Positions 52,796 to 61,980 are shown, counted from the stretch's first letter. The stretch is 64,000 nt of DNA from Dryocola sp032051265 (GCA_032051265.1 DAMBYU010000002.1:434001-498000), one strand, 5' to 3'. The notes: a model not told the origin generated them from the letters alone. A program made the numbers and translations.

Positions 52796-53656
52796 ATGTG
52801 GCAAGCCATCAGTCGTCTGTTAAGCGAGCAGTTGGGAGAGGCTGAAGTTGAACAACGCACCGAACTTCCCGGCGGGGAGATCCACGCGGCGTGGCGGTTG
52901 CGCTACGCCGGTCAAGAAATTTTTGTCAAAAGCGACGCTCGGGAACTGCTGCCATGTTTTACCGCAGAAGCCGATCAGCTTGAACTTCTGTCGCGCAGCA
53001 ATACCGTGCGGGTGCCCAAAGTTTGGGCGGTAGGCAGCGACCGGGATTATAGCTTCCTCTTACTTGAATACCTGCCTGCTAAACCGCTCGATGCCCACAA
53101 CGCTTTCCTGCTTGGGCAGCAGCTAGCGCGTCTGCACGAATGGAGCGATCAGCCCCAGTTTGGACTCGATTTTGATAATGACCTTTCCACCACGCCTCAG
53201 CCCAACGCCTGGCAACGTCGCTGGTCAACGTTCTTTGCCGAACAGCGTATCGGCTGGCAGCTTGAAATGGCGGCGGAAAAAGGGATTCATCTGGGGGATA
53301 TCGACATGATTGTCGACTTTGTTCATCAATCCCTTGCTTCACACCAGCCGCAGGCTTCGCTGTTGCACGGAGATTTGTGGTCGGGGAACTGTGCGCTGGG
53401 GCCAGACGGGCCATTTATTTACGATCCCGCCTGCTACTGGGGCGACAGGGAGTGCGACCTGGCCATGCTACCACTGCATCCGGATCAGCCCCCACAAATT
53501 TACGATGGCTACCAGTCCGTTTCCCCCCTTCCCGCAGGTTTTCTGGACCGTCAGCCCATCTATCAACTTTACACGCTATTAAACCGCGCCATTCTGTTCG
53601 GTGGCCAACATCTGGTTACCGCGCAAAAAGCGCTGGAACGTGTGCTGGCAGCGTAA
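52796..53656 (+). CDS. yniA: Fructosamine kinase family protein YniA
   Basis: A 286-aa protein-kinase-like (APH/fructosamine 3-kinase) fold. Catalytic loop LLHGDLWSGNCALG and the metal-binding DPACYWGDRECDLA are intact. It probably phosphorylates ketosamine-type adducts as in FN3K proteins; the physiological substrate is unknown. ATG 52796 has GGGGGGAA upstream and gives the E. coli length. Confidence 0.95.
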   Translation: MWQAISRLLSEQLGEAEVEQRTELPGGEIHAAWRLRYAGQEIFVKSDARELLPCFTAEADQLELLSRSNTVRVPKVWAVGSDRDYSFLLLEYLPAKPLDAHNAFLLGQQLARLHEWSDQPQFGLDFDNDLSTTPQPNAWQRRWSTFFAEQRIGWQLEMAAEKGIHLGDIDMIVDFVHQSLASHQPQASLLHGDLWSGNCALGPDGPFIYDPACYWGDRECDLAMLPLHPDQPPQIYDGYQSVSPLPAGFLDRQPIYQLYTLLNRAILFGGQHLVTAQKALERVLAA

Positions 53657-53672
53657 GTCGGATGAAGTGATT

Positions 53673-53699
53673 GCCACTCCCGGCCAGGAGTGGCTTTTT
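53673..53699. terminator. yniA terminator
   Basis: Stem GCCACTCC / GGAGTGGC with a 6-nt loop followed by TTTTTGT on the plus strand, between convergent yniA and yniB. Confidence 0.9.
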
Positions 53700-53700
53700 G

Positions 53701-54237
53701 TCAGATAAAGCCAAGAAGCGAGAAAAAGAAGTAACCTGCAACGATGACAATCACCGGCAGGACATAAAGCGGGAATATTTGCAGTAAAATCGTATGGCGT
53801 GGCACCACAATTTTACTATCCAGCTGCGCTTTGGTTAGCCCTTCCGGCCCTTTCGCCTGTTCCAGAATCAATTGGTCCTCAACCCCTTCTCGCAGGAATT
53901 TTGCCTGGCGGCTCATGCGCGCGCCCGAAGCCTGTAACGCAAGCCCAACGAAAATCAGCGCGTAGATGACCCAGAACAGAACGTTTGTCTGCTGATGAAA
54001 CTCCGGCTGCGGCGAGTTGTACCAGAAGAAGTTAAGGAATGGCGTATTAAAACGCATCATCTCAATCATCACGTGCGAGAAATCCAACATGACAGCATTG
54101 ATGCCCGGTTGCTTCTCGCTGTGTTGATACATAAATTTCAGAATTGAAATTAACGTTGAAATCACAGCCGGGATGAAAATCACCCAGCCGACTACGCGTT
54201 TAAGCACAGCAATGCGTCCAGCTTGTTGATACGTCAT
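53701..54237 (-). CDS. yniB: YniB inner-membrane protein
   Basis: A 178-aa membrane protein with about four helices (VVGWVIFIPAVISTLISILKFM; NVLFWVIYALIFVGLALQA; ILLQIFPLYVLPVIVIVAGYFFFSL). Same length and place as E. coli YniB. It is divergent from hxpB. Function unknown. Confidence 0.94.
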   Translation of the reverse strand: MTYQQAGRIAVLKRVVGWVIFIPAVISTLISILKFMYQHSEKQPGINAVMLDFSHVMIEMMRFNTPFLNFFWYNSPQPEFHQQTNVLFWVIYALIFVGLALQASGARMSRQAKFLREGVEDQLILEQAKGPEGLTKAQLDSKIVVPRHTILLQIFPLYVLPVIVIVAGYFFFSLLGFI

Positions 54238-54404
54238 TCTTTCCCCTTGGTTAAGACGTAACTTTCTCGCTCAAAGTCTACCTCGTCTCACCGCTTTTCG
54301 CCTGAGCTTTGCGGACGAAATTCATAAAAGCGGTGGCAACCGGCGGCTTTTCCCGCTATTCATAAGGTCATCTTTTTAAATTGAACGCCGACAGGAGTCC
54401 TGAT

Positions 54405-55073
54405 ATGGCCGACACGCGCCAGATTTTAGCTGCGATTTTTGATATGGATGGTTTACTGATTGATTCCGAGCCGTTATGGGATGAAGCGGAGCTGGAGGTA
54501 ATGGCCAGCATTGGCGTCAACATCGCCCGCCGCAACGAGCTGCCCGATACGCTTGGCCTGCGTATCGATCTGGTAGTTGAACTATGGTTTGCCCAGCAGC
54601 CATGGAACGGCCCAACGCGCGAAGAAGTCACCCAGCGTATCATCACGCGTGCAATCAGCCTGATTGAAGAACGCCGCCCGTTACTACCGGGGGCGCGCGA
54701 GGCCATTGCGCAATGTAAAGCCCAGGGGCTTAAAGTTGGACTGGCATCCGCCTCGCCTTTGCATATGCTTGAGCGCGTGCTGGAAATGTTTGATTTGCGT
54801 GAACAGTTTGATGCCATCGCTTCTGCGGAACAGCTGCCTTACAGCAAGCCTCATCCCCAGGTATATCTTGATGCCGCCGCAAAGCTGGGCGTCGATCCCC
54901 TGGCGTGCGTCACGCTCGAAGACTCGGTCAACGGCATGATTGCCACTAAGGCCGCTCGCATGCGCTCTATCGTGGTGCCTGCTGAAGAAAACAGCAGCGA
55001 TCCCCGCTGGTGCCTGGCCAATGTGAAGCTTGATTCTTTGCTGGCACTTTCAGCAAGCGATCTGGCTTACTGA
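54405..55073 (+). CDS. hxpB: HAD-family hexitol/2-deoxyglucose-6-phosphate phosphatase
   Basis: A 222-aa HAD phosphatase. Motif I is FDMDGLLIDSEP (nucleophile and acid Asp), motif II is LASASPL, motif III Lys is in YSKPHPQVY, and motif IV is LEDSVNG. E. coli HxpB (YniC) dephosphorylates 2-deoxyglucose-6-P and hexitol phosphates. ATG 54405 has AGGAG upstream and gives the E. coli length; an 8-codon longer frame is rejected. Confidence 0.96.
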   Translation: MADTRQILAAIFDMDGLLIDSEPLWDEAELEVMASIGVNIARRNELPDTLGLRIDLVVELWFAQQPWNGPTREEVTQRIITRAISLIEERRPLLPGAREAIAQCKAQGLKVGLASASPLHMLERVLEMFDLREQFDAIASAEQLPYSKPHPQVYLDAAAKLGVDPLACVTLEDSVNGMIATKAARMRSIVVPAEENSSDPRWCLANVKLDSLLALSASDLAY

Positions 55074-55077
55074 TTTT

Positions 55078-55103
55078 AAGGGCGGCCCGTTCCGCCCTTT
55101 GGC
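55078..55103 (+). terminator. hxpB terminator
   Basis: Stem AAGGGCGG / CCGCCCTT with a 6-nt loop, starting 5 bp after the hxpB stop; TTT at the 3' side. Confidence 0.8.
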
Positions 55104-55124
55104 TAAAACCTCGTTCTCATCTAA

Positions 55125-55147
55125 TTATTGAAACGCTATTTCAAAGG
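55125..55147 (+). promoter_or_regulatory. Probable KdgR operator upstream of kduD
   Basis: Palindrome TTGAAA-CGCTA-TTTCAA, which fits the KdgR box (AATTGAAAC...GTTTCAATT type). It lies about 80 bp before kduD, a pectate/uronate pathway gene controlled by KdgR in enterobacteria. Confidence 0.7.
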
Positions 55148-55223
55148 AATTTGTAATTCCGCTGTCTCCTACCTATCCTAAGGGGACACGCGCTACGGCG
55201 CTCTTCAAGTCCACGGGGTAGCT

Positions 55224-55985
55224 ATGATTCTCGACGCTTTTAATTTGCAGGGCAAAGTTGCTCTGGTCACCGGTTGTGACACTGGGCTTGGCCAGGGAAT
55301 GACGCTCGGCCTTGCCGAGGCCGGGTGCGATATTATCGGCGTAAACCGCAAAATTCCGCACGAGACTGCTGAAAAAGTTCAGGCGCTTGGCCGCCGTTTC
55401 ACCGCAATTCAGGCCGATCTGAGCCAGCCCGACGTTATCCCCGGCCTCGTCGACGAAGCCGTGGCGCGCATGGGCAGAATCGATATTCTTGTCAACAATG
55501 CCGGGACTATTCGCCGGGAAGATGCTCTTGAATTCAGCGAAAAGAACTGGGATGAGGTGATGAATCTGAACATCAAATCCGTATTCTTCCTCTCACAGGC
55601 CGTGGCAAAGCAGTTCATTAAGCAAGGCAGCGGCGGCAAGATTATTAATATTGCCTCAATGCTTTCGTTCCAGGGCGGGATCCGCGTCCCCTCTTATACC
55701 GCTTCGAAAAGCGCGGTGCTGGGCGTCACGCGTCTGTTGGCTAACGAATGGGCGCAGTACAATATTAACGTTAACGCTATAGCGCCGGGATATATGGCAA
55801 CCAATAACACCCAACAACTGCGTGACGACGAAGCGCGGAGTAAAGAAATACTCGACCGTATACCCGCTGGCCGCTGGGGCAAACCAGAAGATCTTCAGGG
55901 TGCGGCCGTGTTCCTTGCCGCGAGCGCTTCCGATTATATTAACGGTTATACAATTGCCGTTGACGGCGGATGGCTCGCGCGCTAA
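55224..55985 (+). CDS. kduD: 2-dehydro-3-deoxy-D-gluconate 5-dehydrogenase
   Basis: A 253-aa SDR enzyme that reduces 2,5-diketo-3-deoxygluconate to KDG with NADH in pectate/uronate breakdown. The cofactor motif is TGCDTGLGQG, then NNAG and catalytic Tyr-Lys in SYTASKSA. It ends IAVDGGWLAR like E. coli KduD, same length. It stands without kduI and between hxpB and ydjM, unlike E. coli. A KdgR-like box precedes it. Confidence 0.94.
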   Translation: MILDAFNLQGKVALVTGCDTGLGQGMTLGLAEAGCDIIGVNRKIPHETAEKVQALGRRFTAIQADLSQPDVIPGLVDEAVARMGRIDILVNNAGTIRREDALEFSEKNWDEVMNLNIKSVFFLSQAVAKQFIKQGSGGKIINIASMLSFQGGIRVPSYTASKSAVLGVTRLLANEWAQYNINVNAIAPGYMATNNTQQLRDDEARSKEILDRIPAGRWGKPEDLQGAAVFLAASASDYINGYTIAVDGGWLAR

Positions 55986-56046
55986 AGCATATCGCCGCCG
56001 TGCTTGCCTGGCGGTGATAAAATGTTACAGCGTCACCTCTTCCGTC

Positions 56047-56084
56047 TACTGTATAAAATCCCTATACTGGATGAATCGACAGCT
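56047..56084 (+). promoter_or_regulatory. Tandem LexA boxes of ydjM
   Basis: Two overlapping SOS-box-like 20-mers: TACTGTATAAAATCCCTATA (56047-56066, good left half) and TACTGGATGAATCGACAGCT (56065-56084, CTGG-N8-ACAG). They lie 18 to 55 bp upstream of ydjM. E. coli ydjM also has two LexA sites. Confidence 0.72.
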
Positions 56085-56101
56085 CTCATCCGGGTAGGAT
56101 C

Positions 56102-56692
56102 ATGACGGCGGAAGGCCATCTGCTTTTTTCTATAGCCTGTGCAGTATTTGCTAAAAACGCCGAACTCACTCCTGTGCTGGCGCAAGGTGACTGGTGGCAC
56201 ATTGTGCCGTCTGCGATTTTGACCTGCCTGCTGCCGGATATCGATCACCCGAAGTCGTTTCTGGGCCAGCGCTTACCCTGGCTGTCTAAACCTATTGCCC
56301 GCGCCTGCGGCCACCGGGGTTTTACCCATAGCCTGCTCGCCGTATTTGCCGGCCTTGCCCTTTTCTACCTTAAGGTGCCGGAAAGCTGGGTCATTCCCGC
56401 AGATGCGTTGCAGGGCATGGTGCTTGGCTACCTGAGCCACATTCTCGCCGATATGCTAACGCCTGCTGGCGTGCCGCTGCTGTGGCCCTGCCGCTGGCGT
56501 TTTCGTTTTCCTATTGTCAGGCCCCAAAAAGGCAACCAGCTGGAAAGGTTCCTGTGTATGGCGCTGTTCGGCTTAGCGGTGTGGATGCCGCAGGGTTTGC
56601 CCGAAAATAGTGCAGTGCGCTGGTCATCACAGATGATAAATTCACTGCAAACCACCTTTAATAGCGTTTTAAATCACCACATGGAGCAATAA
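56102..56692 (+). CDS. ydjM: SOS-inducible inner-membrane protein YdjM
   Basis: A 196-aa YdjM/LexA-binding membrane-bound metal-dependent hydrolase family protein. The metal-binding-like DIDHP and HRGFTHSLL motifs are visible, plus about four membrane segments. Same length as E. coli YdjM, an SOS gene; the LexA boxes upstream agree. AGGA precedes the start. The molecular role is unknown. Confidence 0.95.
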   Translation: MTAEGHLLFSIACAVFAKNAELTPVLAQGDWWHIVPSAILTCLLPDIDHPKSFLGQRLPWLSKPIARACGHRGFTHSLLAVFAGLALFYLKVPESWVIPADALQGMVLGYLSHILADMLTPAGVPLLWPCRWRFRFPIVRPQKGNQLERFLCMALFGLAVWMPQGLPENSAVRWSSQMINSLQTTFNSVLNHHMEQ

Positions 56693-56822
56693 TTAAACAA
56701 ATTAGTTCATTTCGTAATAATCAATTCCTTTTGAATATAAGTGAGCGGCGTCGCATCTGGTAGGCTTTGCAGCATAAAGGTGGGCTTAAACCATCGGCTT
56801 ACAAAACATCAGGAGATACGGG

Positions 56823-58214
56823 ATGAATTTTCCACTCATAGCGAACGTTATCGTGTTCGTTATTCTGTTGCTATTGCTGGCGCAAACCCGCCACAAACAG
56901 TGGAGTCTGGCGAAGAAAGTGCTGCTCGGCCTTGTGGTCGGCGTGGTATTTGGTGTCGCCCTGCACGCTATCTATGGCGCAAACAGCCAGGTACTGAAGG
57001 ATTCGATTCAGTGGTTTAACGTAGTCGGTAACGGCTATGTGCAACTGCTGCAGATGATCGTCATGCCGCTGGTGTTCGTTTCCATTCTTAGCGCCGTAGC
57101 AAAACTGCACAACGCCTCTTCGCTGGGTAAAATCAGTTTCCTGACCATTGGCACTCTGCTGTTCACCACGCTGATTGCGGCGCTGGTCGGCGTGCTGGTC
57201 ACCAATCTGTTTGGTTTAACCGCCGAAGGGCTGGTACAAGGTACGGCGGAAACCGCACGCCTGAGCGCTATTGAAACCAATTACGCAGGCAAAGTTGCGG
57301 ATCTCTCCGTGCCACAGCTTATCCTCTCCTTCGTACCGAAAAACCCGTTTGCCGACCTGACCGGCGCGAACCCAACGTCAATCATCAGCGTGGTTATTTT
57401 CGCCGCCTTCCTGGGTGTCGCCGCGTTGAAACTGCTTAAGGACGATGCGCCTAAAGGCGAGCGCGTGCTGGTTGCTATCGACACGTTGCAGAGCTGGGTG
57501 ATGAAGCTGGTCCGTCTGGTTATGCAGCTGACGCCTTACGGCGTGCTGGCGCTGATGACCAAAGTTGTGGCGGGCTCCAATCTGCAGGACATCATTAAAC
57601 TGGGCAGCTTCGTGATCGCCTCTTATCTGGGTCTGGCCATCATGTTCGGCGTTCACGCCTTGCTGCTTACCGTTAACGGCGTAAGCCCGATGAAATACTT
57701 CCGTAAGGTATGGCCGGTGCTGACCTTTGCTTTCACCAGCCGCTCCAGCGCTGCAAGCATTCCACTGAACGTTGAGGCACAAACCCGTCGTCTGGGCGTG
57801 CCGGAATCTATCGCAAGCTTTGCCGCCTCCTTCGGCGCCACTATTGGTCAGAACGGCTGCGCAGGTCTCTATCCCGCAATGCTGGCGGTAATGGTTGCGC
57901 CAACGGTTGGCATTAACCCGCTTGATCCGCTGTGGATTGCCACTCTGGTCGGTATCGTCACCGTCAGTTCCGCCGGCGTTGCTGGCGTAGGCGGTGGTGC
58001 AACGTTCGCCGCGCTGATTGTGCTGCCAGCGATGGGTCTGCCAGTGACTCTGGTCGCCCTGCTGATTTCGGTTGAACCATTAATTGATATGGGCCGTACC
58101 GCGCTGAACGTGAGCGGCTCTATGACTGCCGGGACTATTACCAGCCAGTTAATGAAACAGACCGATAAAGAAATCCTCAACAGCGACGAAGAGACCGAAC
58201 TCGCTCATCGCTAA
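56823..58214 (+). CDS. tcyP: L-cystine/sulfocysteine symporter TcyP
   Basis: A 463-aa DAACS (dicarboxylate/amino acid:cation symporter) protein. The Ser-rich re-entrant loop is FTSRSSAASIPLNVE and the second loop AGVAGVGGGATFAAL. E. coli TcyP (YdjN) is the cystine/sulfocysteine importer, CysB-regulated. Same length. AGGAG-like site (CAGGAGATACGGG) before the start. Confidence 0.97.
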   Translation: MNFPLIANVIVFVILLLLLAQTRHKQWSLAKKVLLGLVVGVVFGVALHAIYGANSQVLKDSIQWFNVVGNGYVQLLQMIVMPLVFVSILSAVAKLHNASSLGKISFLTIGTLLFTTLIAALVGVLVTNLFGLTAEGLVQGTAETARLSAIETNYAGKVADLSVPQLILSFVPKNPFADLTGANPTSIISVVIFAAFLGVAALKLLKDDAPKGERVLVAIDTLQSWVMKLVRLVMQLTPYGVLALMTKVVAGSNLQDIIKLGSFVIASYLGLAIMFGVHALLLTVNGVSPMKYFRKVWPVLTFAFTSRSSAASIPLNVEAQTRRLGVPESIASFAASFGATIGQNGCAGLYPAMLAVMVAPTVGINPLDPLWIATLVGIVTVSSAGVAGVGGGATFAALIVLPAMGLPVTLVALLISVEPLIDMGRTALNVSGSMTAGTITSQLMKQTDKEILNSDEETELAHR

Positions 58215-58231
58215 CGGTTGTTAAGAATGAG

Positions 58232-58258
58232 AAGGCCGCAGAATCTGCGGCCTTTTTT
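58232..58258. terminator. tcyP terminator
   Basis: Stem AAGGCCGCAG / CTGCGGCCTT with a 3-nt loop followed by TTTT, ending at the convergent cedA stop. Confidence 0.92.
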
Positions 58259-58493
58259 ATATTTCAGTTTCCTGACGAACCTGTGCCGCCCATCGCTGCG
58301 CAGCCTCCGGCAACGTAAAAGGCGGAGACTGGCGGAACGCGTCTCCCACCAGCACAAAAGCCACATATTTATTTCGCAGCAACCATACATCATTGAACCC
58401 TTCTACCCGCCAGGCATGCGACGGTGGCGCAGGTTCAACGCGCGGTTGATAGGTTATAACGGGTCGTGTATTAGGCTGGCGCAGTGGTTTCAT
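58257..58493 (-). CDS. cedA: Cell division activator CedA
   Basis: A 78-aa basic protein matching CedA (RVEPAPPSHAWRVEGFNDVWLLRNKYVAFVLVG, then QRWAAQVRQ). In E. coli CedA helps cell division to resume after chromosome over-replication in dnaAcos cells and binds RNA polymerase. The start is uncertain: ATG 58493 (MKPLRQ) fits the family, ATG 58505 is 4 codons upstream; neither has a clear ribosome binding site. Divergent from katE. Confidence 0.88.
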   Translation of the reverse strand: MKPLRQPNTRPVITYQPRVEPAPPSHAWRVEGFNDVWLLRNKYVAFVLVGDAFRQSPPFTLPEAAQRWAAQVRQETEI

Positions 58494-58662
58494 AGGCAAT
58501 GGCATTCGAAGAAGGATTAATAAACAACATTGCTATAATAACGGATCGCTTAGCGCTCGTCGCCTCCAGAAACGGCAGAGTTATCACGTTGTTCTATAGT
58601 TAGAAGGGTTTTATTCTCATAACGACCTGATTAAACAGCCGTGAAAACAGGAGACGAGTTCA

Positions 58663-60921
58663 ATGTCGACGCACGATAAACAACCACTTAGTCACAGCGC
58701 ACCGATTCATGATGCCAGTGAATCCAAACCTGGTATGGATTCACTGGCTCCGGAAGATGGCTCTCACCAGCCGACTCAGGAGCCCACGCCGCCGGGGGCA
58801 CAACCTACCGCTGCAGGCAGCTTTAAAAGCCCGGACACCTCGAATGAAAAACTGAAATCTCTCGACAGTCATCGTAAAGACGGTGAAAACTTCCCCCTGA
58901 CCACCAATCAGGGCGTGCGCATCGCCGACGATCAAAACTCTCTGCGTGCCGGTACGCGTGGGCCGACGCTGCTGGAAGATTTTATCCTGCGCGAAAAAAT
59001 CACTCATTTTGACCATGAACGTATCCCCGAGCGTATCGTCCATGCCCGCGGTTCTGCTGCCCACGGCTTCTTCCAGCCTTATAAAAATTTATCAGACATC
59101 ACTAAAGCAGATTTCCTCTCCGACCCGGACAAAATCACGCCTGTTTATGTGCGATTCTCTACGGTTCAGGGCGGCGCAGGTTCGGCTGATACGGTGCGCG
59201 ACATCCGTGGTTTCGCCACTAAGTTTTATACCGAGGAGGGCATTTTCGATTTAGTCGGCAACAACACGCCGATCTTTTTCATTCAGGATGCGCATAAATT
59301 TCCTGACTTTGTCCACGCCGTAAAACCAGAGCCGCACTGGGCTATTCCTCAAGGGCAAAGCGCACATGACACCTTATGGGATTACGTCTCGCTGCAGCCG
59401 GAAACTTTGCATAACATCATGTGGGCAATGTCCGACCGAGGCATTCCCCGCAGCTATCGCACCATGGAAGGTTTTGGCATTCATACCTTCCGTATGATTA
59501 ACGCCGAGGGAAAAGCTACTTTTGTCCGTTTCCACTGGAAACCTGTAGCCGGTAAAGCCTCGCTGCTGTGGGATGAATCACAAAAACTCACCGGACGTGA
59601 CCCGGATTTTCACCGTCGCGATCTGTGGGAATCCATTGAAGCCGGGGACTTTCCGGAATACGAGCTGGGGCTGCAATTGATCCCGGAAGAAGACGAATTC
59701 AAATATGATTTCGATCTTCTGGACCCGACGAAACTGATCCCGGAAGAACTGGTTCCGGTACAGCTGGTCGGTAAAATGACCCTTAACCGTAACCCGGATA
59801 ACTTCTTTGCCGAGAATGAACAGGCTGCATTCCACCCGGGCCATATCGTTCCCGGCCTGGATTTCAGTAACGATCCGCTGTTGCAGGGACGTCTGTTCTC
59901 CTATACGGATACGCAAATCAGCCGCCTCGGCGGGCCAAACTTCCACGAAATCCCGATTAATCGCCCGGTCTGTCCTTACCATAATTTCCAGCGCGACGGC
60001 ATGCATCGCATGGATATCGACAGCAACCCGGCTAACTATGAACCTAACTCTATCAATGACAACTGGCCGCGAGAAACGCCGCCGGGGCCAAAACGGGGCG
60101 GCTTTGAAAGCTATCAGGGCCGTGTTGAAGGGCATAAAATTCGCGAGCGCAGCCCTTCGTTTGGTGAATATTATTCCCAGCCGCGTCTGTTCTGGCAGAG
60201 CCAGACGCCGGTGGAACAGCAGCATATCATCGGCGCATTTAGCTTTGAGCTTTCCAAAGTGGTTCGCCCCTACATTCGTGAACGTGTGGTGGATCATCTC
60301 ACCCATATTGATATTTCGCTCGCTCAGCCGGTGGCGGAAAATCTCGGTATTGAGCTGTCCGATGAACAGATGCATGTCGCGCCGCCAAAAGATGTTAACG
60401 GGCTGAAAAAGGATGCAAGCCTGAGCCTGTATGCGGTGCCAACCGGCACCGTCAAAGGTCGCGTAGTGGCTATTCTGCTGAGTGAAAATGCCAGAGCTGC
60501 GGATGTATTAAACATTGTCCAGGGACTCAAAGCACAGGGCGTTCACGCCAAACTGCTTTTCTCAAGGATGGGACAAATCACGGCTGACGATGGTTCTGTC
60601 GTGCCGGTCGCTGCCACGTTCGCAGGCTCCCCGTCTGTCAGCGTCGATGCGGTGATTGTCCCCGGAGGAAACTTAGGCTCAATTCTGGATAATGGCGATG
60701 CGGCTTATTATCTGCTGGAAGCCTATAAGCACCTGAAGGTGATAGGCCTGGCCGGGGATGCCCGCAAGTTTAAAGCAAAATTGGGCATCGACGATCAGGG
60801 AGAAGAAGGCGTGGTGGAAGCCGATGACACCTCGGGTAATTTTATGAGTGAATTCCTGACATTACTTGCTGCACATCGCGTCTGGTCGCGCAGTAATAAA
60901 GTCGCTCATATTCCAGCCTAA
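58663..60921 (+). CDS. katE: Catalase HPII
   Basis: A 752-aa large-subunit, haem d-type catalase. It has an N-terminal extension (residues about 1-75), a catalase core with the essential His in RIVHARGSAAHG, Asn in VGNNTPIFFIQD and haem-ligand Tyr in RLFSYTDTQ, and a C-terminal flavodoxin-like domain (VDAVIVPGGNLGSILDNGDA). One residue shorter than E. coli KatE. GGAGACGAG precedes the start. E. coli katE is RpoS-dependent; CTATAAT at 58533-58539 is a possible -10. Confidence 0.98.
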   Translation: MSTHDKQPLSHSAPIHDASESKPGMDSLAPEDGSHQPTQEPTPPGAQPTAAGSFKSPDTSNEKLKSLDSHRKDGENFPLTTNQGVRIADDQNSLRAGTRGPTLLEDFILREKITHFDHERIPERIVHARGSAAHGFFQPYKNLSDITKADFLSDPDKITPVYVRFSTVQGGAGSADTVRDIRGFATKFYTEEGIFDLVGNNTPIFFIQDAHKFPDFVHAVKPEPHWAIPQGQSAHDTLWDYVSLQPETLHNIMWAMSDRGIPRSYRTMEGFGIHTFRMINAEGKATFVRFHWKPVAGKASLLWDESQKLTGRDPDFHRRDLWESIEAGDFPEYELGLQLIPEEDEFKYDFDLLDPTKLIPEELVPVQLVGKMTLNRNPDNFFAENEQAAFHPGHIVPGLDFSNDPLLQGRLFSYTDTQISRLGGPNFHEIPINRPVCPYHNFQRDGMHRMDIDSNPANYEPNSINDNWPRETPPGPKRGGFESYQGRVEGHKIRERSPSFGEYYSQPRLFWQSQTPVEQQHIIGAFSFELSKVVRPYIRERVVDHLTHIDISLAQPVAENLGIELSDEQMHVAPPKDVNGLKKDASLSLYAVPTGTVKGRVVAILLSENARAADVLNIVQGLKAQGVHAKLLFSRMGQITADDGSVVPVAATFAGSPSVSVDAVIVPGGNLGSILDNGDAAYYLLEAYKHLKVIGLAGDARKFKAKLGIDDQGEEGVVEADDTSGNFMSEFLTLLAAHRVWSRSNKVAHIPA

Positions 60922-60924
60922 AAA

Positions 60925-60959
60925 AAACAGGCCATAACCCTGCCGGCTATGGCCTGTTT
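60925..60959 (+). terminator. katE terminator
   Basis: Perfect 12-bp stem AAACAGGCCATA / TATGGCCTGTTT with an 11-nt loop, directly after katE. Confidence 0.85.
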
Positions 60960-60995
60960 GTCTGCTTTGAAATTCTATTCCATATAGCAGAAATA

Positions 60996-61036
60996 AAAAA
61001 AGCCCGGGCACGATAATAATCGTTCTCGGGCTTTTT
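60996..61036 (-). terminator. Terminator of the cold-shock gene
   Basis: AAAAAAGCCCG / CGGGCTTTTT with an inner ACGAT/ATCGT helix; T-runs on both strands, lying between convergent katE and the csp gene. Confidence 0.85.
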
Positions 61037-61113
61037 ATTCCTGCACGTTAGCTGCTCCGGGTTAACCCATCTTCGCTATCGTAACGCACAGGCAACGTAT
61101 TATTTAGCTGTAA

Positions 61114-61326
61114 TTACAGCGCAACCACGTTTGCAGCAGCGGGGCCTTTAGCACCGTTTTCAACGGTGAATTTTACCTTCTGGCCTTCTTCGAGCGTCTT
61201 GAAGCTGTCGCTCTGAATAGCGGAGAAGTGCACGAACACATCTTTGCTGCCATCGTCAGGGCTGATAAAACCGAAGCCTTTATCAGCGTTAAACCATTTT
61301 ACTAAACCAGTCAGTTGGGTAGACAT
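61114..61326 (-). CDS. Cold-shock domain protein (CspA family)
   Basis: A 70-aa single cold-shock domain. RNP1 (KGFGFISP) and RNP2 (DVFVHFSAI) are intact, with the family ending KGPAAANVVAL. It mixes features of CspA, CspB and CspG, so no specific symbol is given. RNA/ssDNA chaperone. GAGGAAG lies before the start. The upstream 312 bp to osmE hold a long leader; no classical cold box was recognised. Confidence 0.93.
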   Translation of the reverse strand: MSTQLTGLVKWFNADKGFGFISPDDGSKDVFVHFSAIQSDSFKTLEEGQKVKFTVENGAKGPAAANVVAL

Positions 61327-61600
61327 AGATACTTCCTCAAAAAATTTTCATCGCTACGTTGTAGCACCATGGTCTGCGTTTCAGAATAACTTATGGACTT
61401 TAGGAGGAGACTCACGGAGAAGAGGTATCTGAGGATAACGCTTGAACTGAGAACTGCTTTACTAAAATGCTTTACATAAGGTCTGATTAACAAACCGAGG
61501 AGGCTATTAACGCACGGCGCTATTCTTTAAGCAAGTTTAATTTCACGCCAGTTCCGATAAAGACATTTCTTTACTTTCACAGCTGAAATAACGAGACGTA
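61327..61600. other. Leader/promoter region of the cold-shock gene
   Basis: No gene seen. Long AT-rich stretch upstream of the csp gene on the minus strand, consistent with a long 5' untranslated leader as in cspA-type genes. Confidence 0.5.
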
Positions 61601-61628
61601 AAAAAACCGCCTGCAGGCAGGCGGTTTT
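61601..61628 (-). terminator. osmE terminator
   Basis: Perfect 11-bp stem AAAACCGCCTG / CAGGCGGTTTT with a 4-nt loop and extra Ts on the minus strand, 11 bp after the osmE stop. Confidence 0.92.
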
Positions 61629-61638
61629 CAAAATTCAA

Positions 61639-61980
61639 TTAGTTTTTAGGCGCCTGGGGATCGGTATCATATTCCGCACAGCTCTGATAACCGGAATTCA
61701 TTACATGACCGGTTTCATCAAGGGCGACGAAATAGGTTTCGGTTTTACCGTCACGCTGGCCCAGAATATAGGTCTGGCAAGTACCACGTGCGTGAATCAT
61801 CGTCACTTCTGAGGAAGGTTTACCCGCTACCTGCTGTACCTGTTCACGACTCATGCCTTTCTTCACATCTTTGACGACCGGCGTGGCGACCTGATCTTTA
61901 GTACGATCGTAAGCGGTACAACCTGCCAGCATAGTCATCACAGCCGCTGCACTTAAAATTCCTGCTAAAGTCTTGTTCAT
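61639..61980 (-). CDS. osmE: Osmotically inducible lipoprotein OsmE
   Basis: A 113-aa SmpA/OmlA-family lipoprotein. Signal peptide and lipobox LAGC (Cys at about residue 21), then the small domain with KDVKKGMSREQVQQVAGKPS. One residue longer than E. coli OsmE. Stress-induced outer-membrane lipoprotein in E. coli. Divergent from nadE, as in E. coli. Confidence 0.96.
   Translation of the reverse strand: MNKTLAGILSAAAVMTMLAGCTAYDRTKDQVATPVVKDVKKGMSREQVQQVAGKPSSEVTMIHARGTCQTYILGQRDGKTETYFVALDETGHVMNSGYQSCAEYDTDPQAPKN

Noticed and set aside
59578..60375. 265-codon open frame antisense to katE
   Set aside because: Shadow frame of katE; composition typical of antisense frames.
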